From: Bacillota bacterium
Lineage (GTDB): Bacteria; Bacillota; Clostridia; Peptostreptococcales; Anaerovoracaceae
Length of the DNA stretch: 64,000 nt
Reading direction: 5' to 3'
Assembly (NCBI GenBank): GCA_017437745.1
Contig: JAFRYI010000007.1
Coordinates: 1-64,000, forward strand
Shown here one piece after another: positions 1 to 7,558 of this stretch. The notes below the pieces were generated by a model. The model saw only the letters and a program-made list of their open reading frames with translations. It searched no databases and was not told the origin of the DNA. Made by a program: the position numbers and the translations under genes. The stretch's first letter is position 1, and each line of letters begins with the position of its first letter.

Positions 1-294
1 ATGCTTAGAAATCTCGTAACGGATCTCTTCCGCTACGGCCGCATTCAGACAACTGACTGCAGGGCCAAGGAAGCCAGAAGAGAAGCCGAGAAGATGATCA
101 CCATTGCGAAGAAGGGCGACCTTCACGCAAGAAGGCAGGCACTGGCTTACATCAAGGACGAGGACGTCGTCGCCAAGCTCTTCGACGAGATCGCACCGAA
201 GTACGACGGGCGCAACGGCGGCTACACCAGGATCCTTAAGCTCGGACCGCGTCAGGGCGACGTAGCCGAAGCAGTGTTCCTGGAGCTCGTATAA
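1..294 (+). CDS. rplQ: 50S ribosomal protein L17, 5' end outside the window
   Basis: Structural protein of the large ribosomal subunit. The visible 97 residues match L17 from its conserved internal Met onward ([10 protein letters not shown], then the [23 protein letters not shown] region), ending in a typical short C-terminus. L17 normally has about 15 more residues (an MxHRKLGR-type start) before this Met, so base 1 is almost certainly an internal codon and the true start lies upstream of the window. In Bacillota rplQ is usually the last gene of the rpoA operon; the strong terminator 40 bp downstream fits that. Confidence 0.95.
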   Translation: MLRNLVTDLFRYGRIQTTDCRAKEARREAEKMITIAKKGDLHARRQALAYIKDEDVVAKLFDEIAPKYDGRNGGYTRILKLGPRQGDVAEAVFLELV

Positions 295-336
295 GCGCAG
301 GATCGCAGGACGATCGAAGCATATAATTGCAGCAAC

Positions 337-369
337 AAGACGGTTTCGCAAGGAACCGTCTTTTGTTTT
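337..369 (+). terminator. Intrinsic terminator of the rplQ operon
   Basis: A 9-bp perfect stem (AAGACGGTT at 337-345 with AACCGTCTT at 354-362) is followed by TTTTGTTTT. It closes the ribosomal protein operon and separates it from the RNA promoter that starts 12 bp further on. Confidence 0.9.
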
Positions 370-380
370 CCGCTTTGATA

Positions 381-409
381 TTGACGATTAGACCCGCTGA
401 TGATACCAT
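381..409 (+). promoter_or_regulatory. Sigma-70-type promoter of antisense RNA 1
   Basis: TTGACG (381-386), a 17-bp spacer, and TACCAT (404-409). It points into a stretch with no plus-strand gene but with a terminator about 90 nt downstream. The two sister loci have equivalent promoters with the same 17-bp spacing. Confidence 0.75.
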
Positions 410-415
410 TCAATT

Positions 416-508
416 AATAGGGTGCTGCCGCGCAAGCGGAATTACCCAAGGTGGTTAACGAAGTAACCGACCGTTGCGGTAAAATCTGGGCGGTTACTTC
501 TGTTTTTT
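416..508 (+). ncRNA. Predicted ~93-nt antisense RNA, copy 1 (putative antitoxin RNA)
   Basis: Predicted from the promoter at 381-409 to the terminator: a 10-bp perfect stem (GAAGTAACCG at 460-469, CGGTTACTTC at 491-500) followed by TGTTTTTT. The RNA has no convincing ORF. Its 5' part carries the GTGCTGCCG element shared with the sister RNAs. Its last 15 nt lie inside the 3' end of the minus-strand peptide gene, so it is complementary to that gene's 3' UTR and final codons. An antitoxin role is inferred from layout only. Confidence 0.65.
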
Positions 509-583
509 GCCTATTTCATACCCGAGCATGAAACAGGTTATGCAAACGCCTATTATTGTAAGCAAAGCTTCAATAGTCAGCAT
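494..583 (-). CDS. 29-residue hydrophobic membrane peptide, copy 1 (type I toxin-like)
   Basis: A short gene with a good Shine-Dalgarno sequence (GGAGGG, six bases before ATG). The peptide is one transmembrane segment with an acidic residue near the start (Glu5), the family core CITCFMLGY (residues 14-22), and a basic tail KKQK. Two paralogues in this window (16580-16681 and 37938-38033) share the core C(I/V)(T/S)CFM(A/L)G(Y/F) and the KKxK tail. Size, hydrophobicity and convergent antisense RNA resemble small holin-like or TxpA/Fst-type toxins, but I cannot assign it to a named family. Real expression is supported by three-copy conservation of start, SD and stop. Confidence 0.7.
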   Translation of the reverse strand: MLTIEALLTIIGVCITCFMLGYEIGKKQK

Positions 584-672
584 TATCATCCCTCCTTTCG
601 ATCCCTACCCCTTTTGGGTAAGATGAATTCGGGAAACAGTTTTTAACCACCGGCCGCCGGTTCGGCAGCACA

Positions 673-700
673 CTTATAGTATGACGCATTGAGCCGTCAT
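673..700 (-). promoter_or_regulatory. Promoter of peptide gene copy 1
   Basis: On the minus strand: ATGACG, a 16-bp spacer and TATAAG, with the predicted RNA starting at or just before GCTGCCG. Copy 3 has the same arrangement (ATGACA, 16 bp, TATAAT). The leader of about 85 nt contains a TACCC...GGGGTA hairpin just before the SD. Confidence 0.55.
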
Positions 701-799
701 TCTCCATTCTTTTATTCCCTAAAACGGTACAGACTTTGAGCTTGAAGCACCCGCCCGGACGTTTTTCTGTTGTTGAAACTACTGTTTCTGTATTCGGCG

Positions 800-934
800 C
801 GGGTGTATGCTCTTCGTAAGGACAATTGGGGAACCCGGTGCTCTGCGACTGGCAAGCAAAGCGCAGACAGAACAGAAGCACCGCTGGGAGGGGCCCCATT
901 AGCGGGAGCGTGTCCTAAGGAGAGCATACACCCG
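800..934 (+). repeat. Structured interspersed repeat, copy A
   Basis: One of four copies of an element with a near-invariant core: GGGAACCCGGT at the left, ACCGCTGG in the middle, AGCGGGAGCGTGTCC at the right. The ends pair as a 14-bp perfect outer stem (800-813 with 921-934). Other copies are B (11350-11493), C (18059-18202, inverted) and D (25485-25612, inverted). Core bases stay constant while the outer stem sequence differs in each copy; A, B and C keep long well-paired stems. It lies between peptide locus 1 and the lipoprotein gene. I do not recognise it as a named RNA family. Confidence 0.85.
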
Positions 935-954
935 TGTACTTAACGAACAGTAAT

Positions 955-984
955 TTGTAAATTGGCGTCCTGTTGTGTTATAAT
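955..984 (+). promoter_or_regulatory. Promoter of the 1023-1697 lipoprotein gene
   Basis: TTGTAA (955-960), an 18-bp spacer and a perfect TATAAT (979-984), 38 bp before the start codon. Confidence 0.65.
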
Positions 985-1022
985 ATCAAGTCAATACTAT
1001 TTGGCGTCAAAGGGAAACCATC

Positions 1023-1697
1023 ATGAAAAAGACATTAATCATCATACTTGCGATAGCTATGCTGCTGGGGCTCTGCGCATGCGGAGAGACCAACGCCAAT
1101 TCCGGACCGGTGGAGATACCGCCTCAGGCCGCGGAGCTGGAGGACAAGGGCTTCAAGTGCACCATGGTCAAGGATACCGCGGCGGATTACAAGACTGCCT
1201 GCAAGCAGGATCCTTCTCAGGTGACAGTGGGAACACTGACCATAACGGAATGCAAACGCTACGGCAGCGGCCAGACTCCGCCCAAGGAGGGTCTGGAGGC
1301 GCTGGAAGGCTACGAATGGATGGAGATAAAGGCCCGCACCGTGTTCGACGATCAGAACGCAAGGCTCTACGGAGTCGACAGGGCGTCCACCGTCACCACC
1401 TACTACGATCAGAAGTACTACGAGCAGAGCCTTAAGGACAACGAAAACGGGTCCACGTCGTTCTCGGCCGTTAAGGGCGGCAAGGAATGGAAGGACTGCC
1501 TCTACATAAAGGAAGTGGACAATCAGGGCTGGAACGAAGAGCGCCAGAGCATATGCGAGTATACCTGGTACGTAAGAGTCCCGGAGGGCTACGACGGAGT
1601 GGTCGTTGTGTTCTATAACGCGTCTCTTAAGTGGGAGGCCGGAAAGTACATCTACGAAGTGCTGGACGGCGACTCTCTGCTGTTCAGGGCTCAGTAA
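1023..1697 (+). CDS. Putative lipoprotein of unknown function
   Basis: 224 residues. The N-terminus is a lipoprotein signal peptide: MKK, a hydrophobic stretch, then a lipobox ending LCAC at about residue 20, so the mature protein would be tethered to the outer face of the membrane. The rest is soluble, charged and Tyr/Trp-rich, and I recognise no domain. AAAGGGA precedes the ATG. A strong promoter lies upstream. The next gene (MtnA-like isomerase) begins 54 bp later on the same strand, so co-transcription is possible though no functional link is visible. Confidence 0.8.
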   Translation: MKKTLIIILAIAMLLGLCACGETNANSGPVEIPPQAAELEDKGFKCTMVKDTAADYKTACKQDPSQVTVGTLTITECKRYGSGQTPPKEGLEALEGYEWMEIKARTVFDDQNARLYGVDRASTVTTYYDQKYYEQSLKDNENGSTSFSAVKGGKEWKDCLYIKEVDNQGWNEERQSICEYTWYVRVPEGYDGVVVVFYNASLKWEAGKYIYEVLDGDSLLFRAQ

Positions 1698-1751
1698 GAA
1701 GCGCGGACAGAGCGGAAGCATAGGATCCACGGGACTGTAAAGAAACATAGA

Positions 1752-2813
1752 ATGGAAAGAGCGGATAAAGATCTGGCATTCATGCTCAGATACGAAAACG
1801 TGGCATGGTACGACGGCGGCGAGGTAAGGATACTTGACCGCCGTGTTTACCCTGCGAAGACCGAGTTCGTGGTCTGCAAAAGCCATAAGGAAGTGGCGCA
1901 GGCCATACGCGACATGGTCACCCAGAGCGCGGGTCCTTTTACTGCGGCGCCCATGGGCATGGCCCTTGCGGCTTACGAGTGCAGGGACCTTTCCGCGCAG
2001 GCGCAGAGAGAGTATCTGGCCGACGCGGCAAACACCATCGCGAATTCCAGACCTACCACCGCAAAGCGCATGAGGGTCTTCTGCGACGAATGCCTTAAGG
2101 CTGCGGACAAGGCGCTGGAAAGCGGCGCGGACGTGGCTCAGGCGATAGTGGACCGCACCGTGGAGATGAACGACGAGCGCTACGGCCTCATAGACCGCAT
2201 AGCCAAACATCTTGTTAAGAAGTTCCCGCAGGGCGGAACGGTAATGACCTTCTGCTTCGCGGAAACGATAGTAGGAATGATGCTGCGCGAATGCCGCCGC
2301 ACAGGCAGGGAGATAAAGCTCTTCTGCCCGGAGACCAGGCCGTACTTCCAGGGCGCCAGGCTTACCGCTACGGTATGCCGCGACATGGGCTTCGACGTGA
2401 CCGTGATCTCCGACAACATGCCCGCGTTCGTAATGAGCCGCGAAGGCGTGGACGTGTTCACAACAGCGGCTGACGCGATATGCCTGGACGGCCATGTCGT
2501 AAACAAGATAGGCACTTTCCAGACGGCGATAGTCGCAAAGCATTTCGGAGTTCCGTACTACGTTACCGGCGCGCCGGATCTTGCGCATCCCACGATAGAT
2601 ACAGTTAAGATAGAGTTCCGCGACCCGGAGTTTACTCTCCAGGCCATGGGGGTACGCACAGCGGCGGAAGGCGTAAAGGGCTATTATCCGTCGTTCGACA
2701 TCACTCCTCCGGAGCTGGTCACAGGCGTTGCCACGCCGGAAGGCATCTTCAGCCCCTACGAGCTGGACAAGTACGTTAAAGCAACGGACGGCAAGTACCG
2801 CGTTGTAGTTTAG
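1752..2813 (+). CDS. MtnA / eIF-2B-alpha family sugar-phosphate isomerase-like protein
   Basis: 353 residues. It aligns along its length with S-methyl-5-thioribose-1-phosphate isomerase and ribose-1,5-bisphosphate isomerase (eIF-2B alpha/beta/delta fold). Visible landmarks are the family N-terminal region (LDRRVYPAKTEFVVCKS), TFCFAET carrying the Cys expected at the catalytic position, and the AADAICLDGHVVNKIGT block, whose Asp matches the GADRI catalytic Asp of MtnA. Family members isomerise an aldose-1-phosphate to a ketose-1-phosphate. The substrate here is unclear: no other methionine-salvage gene is nearby, and the MtnA VRGAP segment is replaced by QSAGPFTAAP. The ribosome-binding site is weak; Met11 is an alternative start. 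Confidence 0.75.
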   Translation: MERADKDLAFMLRYENVAWYDGGEVRILDRRVYPAKTEFVVCKSHKEVAQAIRDMVTQSAGPFTAAPMGMALAAYECRDLSAQAQREYLADAANTIANSRPTTAKRMRVFCDECLKAADKALESGADVAQAIVDRTVEMNDERYGLIDRIAKHLVKKFPQGGTVMTFCFAETIVGMMLRECRRTGREIKLFCPETRPYFQGARLTATVCRDMGFDVTVISDNMPAFVMSREGVDVFTTAADAICLDGHVVNKIGTFQTAIVAKHFGVPYYVTGAPDLAHPTIDTVKIEFRDPEFTLQAMGVRTAAEGVKGYYPSFDITPPELVTGVATPEGIFSPYELDKYVKATDGKYRVVV

Positions 2814-2877
2814 ATAATACAAGGACGTTTTCAGGGTCCGCTCCGCAGGAATCCGGGACCGTTCCCAAAGGATCATC

Positions 2878-4596
2878 ATGACAGTAAAAACACCTTGGAA
2901 GGACTCGCTCGGCGACCTTCCGTTCACACTCGAATATTTCCAGGGCTCCATGTGGGAGGGCGTAGAACTGCAGGCCAAGGAAAGGCCTCATTACACCGCG
3001 CTGGACTTCATGGGAAAGACCATTTCCTACAGGGAGATGCAGAAGAACATAGAAGCCTGCGCCAGGAGCCTCCGCACCATAGGCGTGCGCCCCGGCGACT
3101 ACGTTACCATAGCCATGCCCAACTGCCCGCAGATCGTATACATTCTGTACGCGGTAAACATGGTGGGAGCCATAGCCTGCATGGTCCATCCGCTGTCTTC
3201 CGAAAAGGAGATGGAGTTCTACATCAACGAGACCAAAAGCGTTCTCGTAGTTACCCTGGACCAGTTCTACGACAAGATCGAGGCCATAAGGCATAACACT
3301 TCCATAATCAACATCGTGATCGCCAGCATCAAGGACGAGCTGGGCATCGTCGTTAAGGCGGGCTACTACCTTACCGAAGGACACAAACTGGCAAAGATCC
3401 CCAGCGACGCCCCGGTAATAGCCTGGGACGAGTTCGTTAAGATAGGCCACGCCTGCTCCTTCGATTTCAAGGTGCACAAGGGCTACGACGATCCGGCGGT
3501 GGTGCTGTTTTCCGGCGGTACCACAGGTACCTCCAAGGGCATACTGCTTACCAACGGCGCGTTCAACTCCGTAGGCAAGATGATAGTTGCCACCAACCCC
3601 ATGTTCCGTCCCGGCGACAAGATGCTTGCCGCAATGCCGCTGTTCCACGGCTTCGGACTGGGAGTCTGCATACACGCAATGCTTCTTAACGGCGGTCGCT
3701 GCCTGCTGGTGCCGCGCTTTACCCCTAAGAGCTATTCCAAGCTTATGGTAAAGAAGCGCTGCAACTTCGTGGCGGGCGTTCCTACGCTGTACGAGGCGCT
3801 GCTGCGTCTTCCCAACATGGAGAAGGCGGACCTGTCCGCGCTTAAGGGCGTCTATTCCGGCGGCGACAGCCTGTCGATAGAACTCAAGAAGAAACTGGAC
3901 ACCTTCCTTTACGACCACCAGGCCAGCGTGCAGGTACGCGAAGGTTACGGAGCTACGGAAACAGTAACGGCGTGCTGCCTTACACCGCCTCACAGGTACA
4001 AGGAAGGCTCCATAGGCCTGCCGTTCCCGGACACCTACTTCAAGATAGTTAAGCCGGACACGGAAGAGGAAGTTCCGTACGGCGAGGAAGGCGAGATACT
4101 CGTCTCCGGCCCCATGGTGATGACCGGCTATCTGAATCACCCGGAAGAGAACGAAAAGACTCTGCGCAAGCACGCGGACGGCCTTACATGGCTGTACACC
4201 GGAGACCTGGGCTCCATGGACGAGGAAGGTTTCGTGTACTTCAAGGGCCGCATAAAGCGCATGATCATAAGCTCCGGATACAACATATATCCGGCGCAGG
4301 TGGAGAACATCTTCGACTCCTGCGACCTGGTATCCATGAGCTGCTGCATAGGCATCCCGGATTCCTACAGAATGCACAGGCCGAAGATATTCATCGTGCC
4401 CGCGCCCGGCGTGGAGCCCACGAAGGAGACCAGGGACGCAATACTCAAGTACGCTTCCAAGCGCATAGCCAAGTACGCAATGCCCAAGGATCTGGAGTTC
4501 CGCACGGAGCTGCCCAAGACCATGGTAGGCAAGGTAGCGTACCGCGTGCTGGAGGAAGAGGAAGCCGCGAAACAGAAGGCGGAAGCGGAAAAATAG
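2878..4596 (+). CDS. AMP-forming acyl-CoA synthetase (class I adenylate-forming enzyme), first of two tandem paralogues
   Basis: 572 residues. Predicted to activate a carboxylic acid with ATP and CoA through an acyl-adenylate. Motifs in order: the phosphate-binding loop SGGTTGTSKG (about residue 213), GYGATET (about 358), YTGDLG (about 440), the hinge GRIKRMIISSGYNIYP (about 457), and a C-terminal LPKTMVGKVAYR carrying the A10 lysine. No signal peptide. The gene at 4689-6455 is a near copy along its whole length, so this is a recent tandem duplication. The substrate cannot be read from sequence; the length suits medium/long-chain or aryl acid ligases. AAAGGAT precedes the ATG. Confidence 0.88.
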   Translation: MTVKTPWKDSLGDLPFTLEYFQGSMWEGVELQAKERPHYTALDFMGKTISYREMQKNIEACARSLRTIGVRPGDYVTIAMPNCPQIVYILYAVNMVGAIACMVHPLSSEKEMEFYINETKSVLVVTLDQFYDKIEAIRHNTSIINIVIASIKDELGIVVKAGYYLTEGHKLAKIPSDAPVIAWDEFVKIGHACSFDFKVHKGYDDPAVVLFSGGTTGTSKGILLTNGAFNSVGKMIVATNPMFRPGDKMLAAMPLFHGFGLGVCIHAMLLNGGRCLLVPRFTPKSYSKLMVKKRCNFVAGVPTLYEALLRLPNMEKADLSALKGVYSGGDSLSIELKKKLDTFLYDHQASVQVREGYGATETVTACCLTPPHRYKEGSIGLPFPDTYFKIVKPDTEEEVPYGEEGEILVSGPMVMTGYLNHPEENEKTLRKHADGLTWLYTGDLGSMDEEGFVYFKGRIKRMIISSGYNIYPAQVENIFDSCDLVSMSCCIGIPDSYRMHRPKIFIVPAPGVEPTKETRDAILKYASKRIAKYAMPKDLEFRTELPKTMVGKVAYRVLEEEEAAKQKAEAEK

Positions 4597-4688
4597 CATC
4601 CGCCTGACAAACAGAAGCGAAAACAGGCAGCTGACTGCCGGAAGATATCACTTTAGCGGTCACGGAGACCTTAAACCGGAGAGCATCA

Positions 4689-6455
4689 ATGAGCATCGAA
4701 ACAACAGCAAAGACCCCGTGGAAAGACCACCTGGGGGACATCCCGTTCACACTCGAGTATTTCCAGGGAGCCATGTGGGAAGGCGTGGAGATCCAGGCCA
4801 AGGAAAGGCCTAACGCCGTAGCCATGGACTTCATGGGAAAAGCCATCACTTACAGAGAACTTCAGAAGAACATAGAGGCCTGCGCAAGGAGCCTCCGCAC
4901 CATAGGCATACGCCCCGGCGACTCCGTTACCATTGCGATGCCGAACTGCCCGCAGGGCATCTACATGTTCTACGCGGTGAACATGGTAGGCGGCATAGCC
5001 AGCATGGTGCACCCGCTGTCCTCCGAAAAGGAGCTGGAGTTCTACATAAACGAGACCGACAGCGTCCTGGTGGTGACCCTGGACCAGTTCTACCATAAGA
5101 TAGAAGCCATACGTCAGAACACCGGTCTTATAAACGTGGTCATCGCGCGCATCAGGGACGAACTTTCGCAGCCGATAAAGGCAGGCTACATGCTTACCGA
5201 GGGCCGCAAGATAGCCAAGATCCCGGACGACGCTCCGATAATCCCCTGGGACGACTTCATGAAGATAGGCCGCGCCTGCTCCTACAACTACAAGCAGCAC
5301 AGGACCTTCGACGACCCCGCGGTAGTTCTCTTCTCCGGCGGAACCACAGGCGTTTCCAAGGGCATAGTTCTTACCAACGGAAACTTCAACGCTCTGGGCG
5401 CCCAGATAGTTGCCACCAACCCCATGTTCCGCAAGGGCGACAAGATGCTTGCCGCCATGCCCATATTCCACGGCTTCGGTCTTGGCGTGTGCATACATTC
5501 CATGCTCTTCGGAGGCGGACGCTGCATACTGGTGCCGCGCTTTACCCCCAAGAGCTACGCCAAGCTTATGGTAAAGAAACGCTGCAACTTCGTGGCCGGC
5601 GTGCCCACTCTCTACGAGGCTCTTCTGCGTCTGCCCAAGATGGAGAAGGCAGATCTGTCCTGCCTTAAGGGAGTATTCTCCGGAGGCGACAGCTTGTCCA
5701 TAGAGCTTAAGAAGAAGCTGGACAAGTGGCTCTACGACCACAACTCCACCATACAGGTCCGCGAAGGCTACGGCACCACCGAGACCGTAACGGCCTGCTG
5801 CCTTACCCCGCCGCACATGCACAAGGAAGGCTCCATAGGCCTGCCGTTCCCGGACACCTACATCAAGATCGTAAAGCCGGGCACGGACGAGGAGCTGCCC
5901 TACGGCGAAGAGGGCGAGATACTGCTCTCCGGCCCCACCGTAATGAAGGAATACCTTAAGCACCCCGAAGAGACCGCGCAGACCTTAAGGACCCACGCGG
6001 ACGGCCTTACCTGGGTCTATACCGGCGACCTTGGAACCATGGACAACGAAGGTTTCACCTACTTCCGCGGCCGCAGCAAGCGCATGATAGTCACCTCCGG
6101 CTACAACGTATACCCGGCGCAGCTGGAGAACATCTTCGACTCCTGCGATCTGGTATCCATGAGCTGTGTGATAGGCGTTCCGGATCCCTACAAGATGCAG
6201 AAGGTAAAGGTGTTCGTGGTGCCCGCAAACGGCGTGGAGCCCAGCGACGCCACCAAGGAAGAGATACTGAAGTATGCGTCCAAGCGCATTGCCAAGTACG
6301 CCATGCCCAAGGATCTGGAGTTCCGCGCGGAGCTGCCCAAGACCCTGGTAGGCAAGGTGGCTTATCGCAAGCTGGAGGAAGAAGAGGAAGCAAAGCGCAA
6401 GGCTGCCGCCGAAGCAGAAGCTGCCAAGGCAGCAGCAGAGACCGCAAAAGCATAG
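4689..6455 (+). CDS. AMP-forming acyl-CoA synthetase, second tandem paralogue
   Basis: 588 residues with the same domain order as the upstream gene: SGGTTGVSKG, GYGTTET, YTGDLG, GRSKRMIVTSGYNVYP and LPKTLVGKVAYR. It differs mainly by an extended Ala/Glu/Lys-rich C-terminal tail of about 20 residues and by scattered substitutions, some in the acid-binding half, which suggests a related but not identical substrate. The gap to the upstream gene is 92 bp with no terminator; a strong terminator follows at 6481-6510. GGAGAG lies before the ATG. Confidence 0.88.
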   Translation: MSIETTAKTPWKDHLGDIPFTLEYFQGAMWEGVEIQAKERPNAVAMDFMGKAITYRELQKNIEACARSLRTIGIRPGDSVTIAMPNCPQGIYMFYAVNMVGGIASMVHPLSSEKELEFYINETDSVLVVTLDQFYHKIEAIRQNTGLINVVIARIRDELSQPIKAGYMLTEGRKIAKIPDDAPIIPWDDFMKIGRACSYNYKQHRTFDDPAVVLFSGGTTGVSKGIVLTNGNFNALGAQIVATNPMFRKGDKMLAAMPIFHGFGLGVCIHSMLFGGGRCILVPRFTPKSYAKLMVKKRCNFVAGVPTLYEALLRLPKMEKADLSCLKGVFSGGDSLSIELKKKLDKWLYDHNSTIQVREGYGTTETVTACCLTPPHMHKEGSIGLPFPDTYIKIVKPGTDEELPYGEEGEILLSGPTVMKEYLKHPEETAQTLRTHADGLTWVYTGDLGTMDNEGFTYFRGRSKRMIVTSGYNVYPAQLENIFDSCDLVSMSCVIGVPDPYKMQKVKVFVVPANGVEPSDATKEEILKYASKRIAKYAMPKDLEFRAELPKTLVGKVAYRKLEEEEEAKRKAAAEAEAAKAAAETAKA

Positions 6456-6480
6456 TCCTAACTGCATAAACGAATGACAG

Positions 6481-6510
6481 AACTCCCGGAGAGATCCGGG
6501 AGTTTTTTTT
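6481..6510 (+). terminator. Terminator after the acyl-CoA synthetase pair
   Basis: AACTCCCGGA pairs with TCCGGGAGTT across a GAGA loop and runs straight into eight T residues. Confidence 0.92.
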
Positions 6511-6519
6511 GAAAACCTG

Positions 6520-6548
6520 TTGACAGCAGACTGTATTACTCATATAAT
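6520..6548 (+). promoter_or_regulatory. Consensus promoter of the GntR/ABC operon
   Basis: A perfect sigma-70-type promoter: TTGACA (6520-6525), 17-bp spacer, TATAAT (6543-6548). The -10 box sits inside the first of two operator-like repeats, so repressor binding would block polymerase directly. Confidence 0.9.
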
Positions 6549-6585
6549 ACGGTTGAAAGAACTGTATTACTCAAGTAGTACGGTT
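6530..6585 (+). promoter_or_regulatory. Tandem operator repeats, probable GntR-family binding sites
   Basis: Two 25-bp direct repeats, 6530-6554 and 6561-6585, each an imperfect palindrome of the form ACTGTATTA-N6-TA(A/G)TACGGT. Their centres are 31 bp apart, about three helical turns, so dimers would bind on the same face. The first covers the -10 box, the second the early transcribed region. The gene immediately downstream encodes a GntR regulator, which makes autorepression the natural reading. Confidence 0.75.
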
Positions 6586-6612
6586 TGCGTCAGGAAAAGA
6601 AACAGAGGAACG

Positions 6613-7008
6613 ATGGTAGACTTCAGCAGTTTCAAAACAGAAGCAGGAATGCCCATATATCTGCAGATCCTGTACTTCATAGAGAGGGGCGCAGTGGCGG
6701 GCACCATAGCGGACGGAGACGAGCTTCCGTCCAGAAGGGTGCTGTCCGCGCTGCTGGGCATAAATCCCAATACCGTCCAGAAGGCCTTCCGTCTGCTTGA
6801 GGAGGAAGGGCTCATAGAGTCCAGAAGCGGCGCTAAGAGCTTCATGACGCTTGATGCGGATAAGATATCGGAACTGCGCGTTTCGCTTCTTACAGCGGAC
6901 ATTAGGGGCCTTACAGGGGCACTTAAACGCACGGGTATAGACAAAGCGGAGGCTTTAAGGCTGATAGACAGGTTCTGGGACGAGGAGGCGCGCGATGAAG
7001 AAGTTTGA
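6613..7008 (+). CDS. GntR-family (YtrA-type) transcriptional regulator
   Basis: 131 residues from the ATG that has GAGG just upstream. The N-terminal winged helix-turn-helix shows GntR landmarks: PIYLQIL, then DELPSRRVLSALLGINPNTVQKAFRLLEEEGLIES. The C-terminal part is only about 55 residues, the short helical effector/dimerisation region typical of the YtrA subfamily, which controls ABC transporter operons. It overlaps the next gene by 14 bp and is expected to repress its own operon through the repeats at 6530-6585. Confidence 0.9.
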   Translation: MVDFSSFKTEAGMPIYLQILYFIERGAVAGTIADGDELPSRRVLSALLGINPNTVQKAFRLLEEEGLIESRSGAKSFMTLDADKISELRVSLLTADIRGLTGALKRTGIDKAEALRLIDRFWDEEARDEEV

Positions 7009-7537
7009 CATACATCGCTGGTGGATCCCCGGAAAGAGCATGTCCGCGGTATTCGTGCCGCTGGGGATATGGACGTTAGTGTACTTCGTGGCGTCGTGGT
7101 TCCGCTTTACGAGCAGGATGGAAGAAGCGTTCGGGAGACTCGGCTGGTCTCCGGTAAGAGGCTGGTCGCACGGGATAACCACTGAGCTTAAGATGCCGGT
7201 GTTCAACAGAATAATAAACGGCTGCTTCTCAGGATACTGGATCATACTGTTGGCTTGTCTGATCATTATTCTGGAAAGGTATATGTGGCTCAAAAGAGAC
7301 CGGAGCCTGTACATTATGAAACGCCTTCCGGCGGCAGAAACGTTCAGGCGCTGCGCGCTCTTACTGCTGATATACGCGGCGGTGGTGCTGGTATTGACAT
7401 TCGCCATGTTGCCGTTGTGTAAATCATTTTACATGGCAAACACGCCTAAGGTGCTGTTGGAACCTCAAGGACCGATAAAGTTCTTCAACGCGTTATCGAT
7501 CAACGGAAGGAACCATTACATACTGTTCGACTTCTAG
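6995..7537 (+). CDS. Membrane protein of the YtrA-type ABC operon
   Basis: 180 residues. Three hydrophobic segments are visible (about residues 16-35, 78-98 and 125-146), consistent with a small ABC-2-like or accessory membrane subunit. No family signature recognised. It overlaps the regulator gene by 14 bp and is followed 22 bp later by the ATPase gene, so it belongs to the operon. Confidence 0.75.
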   Translation: MKKFDIHRWWIPGKSMSAVFVPLGIWTLVYFVASWFRFTSRMEEAFGRLGWSPVRGWSHGITTELKMPVFNRIINGCFSGYWIILLACLIIILERYMWLKRDRSLYIMKRLPAAETFRRCALLLLIYAAVVLVLTFAMLPLCKSFYMANTPKVLLEPQGPIKFFNALSINGRNHYILFDF

Positions 7538-7558
7538 CTATAGACCGGAGGTTAAAGG

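Noticed and set aside
570-927. Minus-strand frames of 109 and 71 codons near 570-927
   Set aside because: They run through the peptide leader and structured repeat A, whose base-pairing constraints explain the open frames; no SD and no hydrophobic or domain pattern.
1035-4599. Two very long minus-strand reading frames (647 and 607 codons) opposite the lipoprotein, isomerase and first acyl-CoA synthetase genes
   Set aside because: They are shadows caused by codon bias: compositionally odd (His/Arg/Tyr/Val-rich), no family match, and they lie over strongly conserved plus-strand genes.
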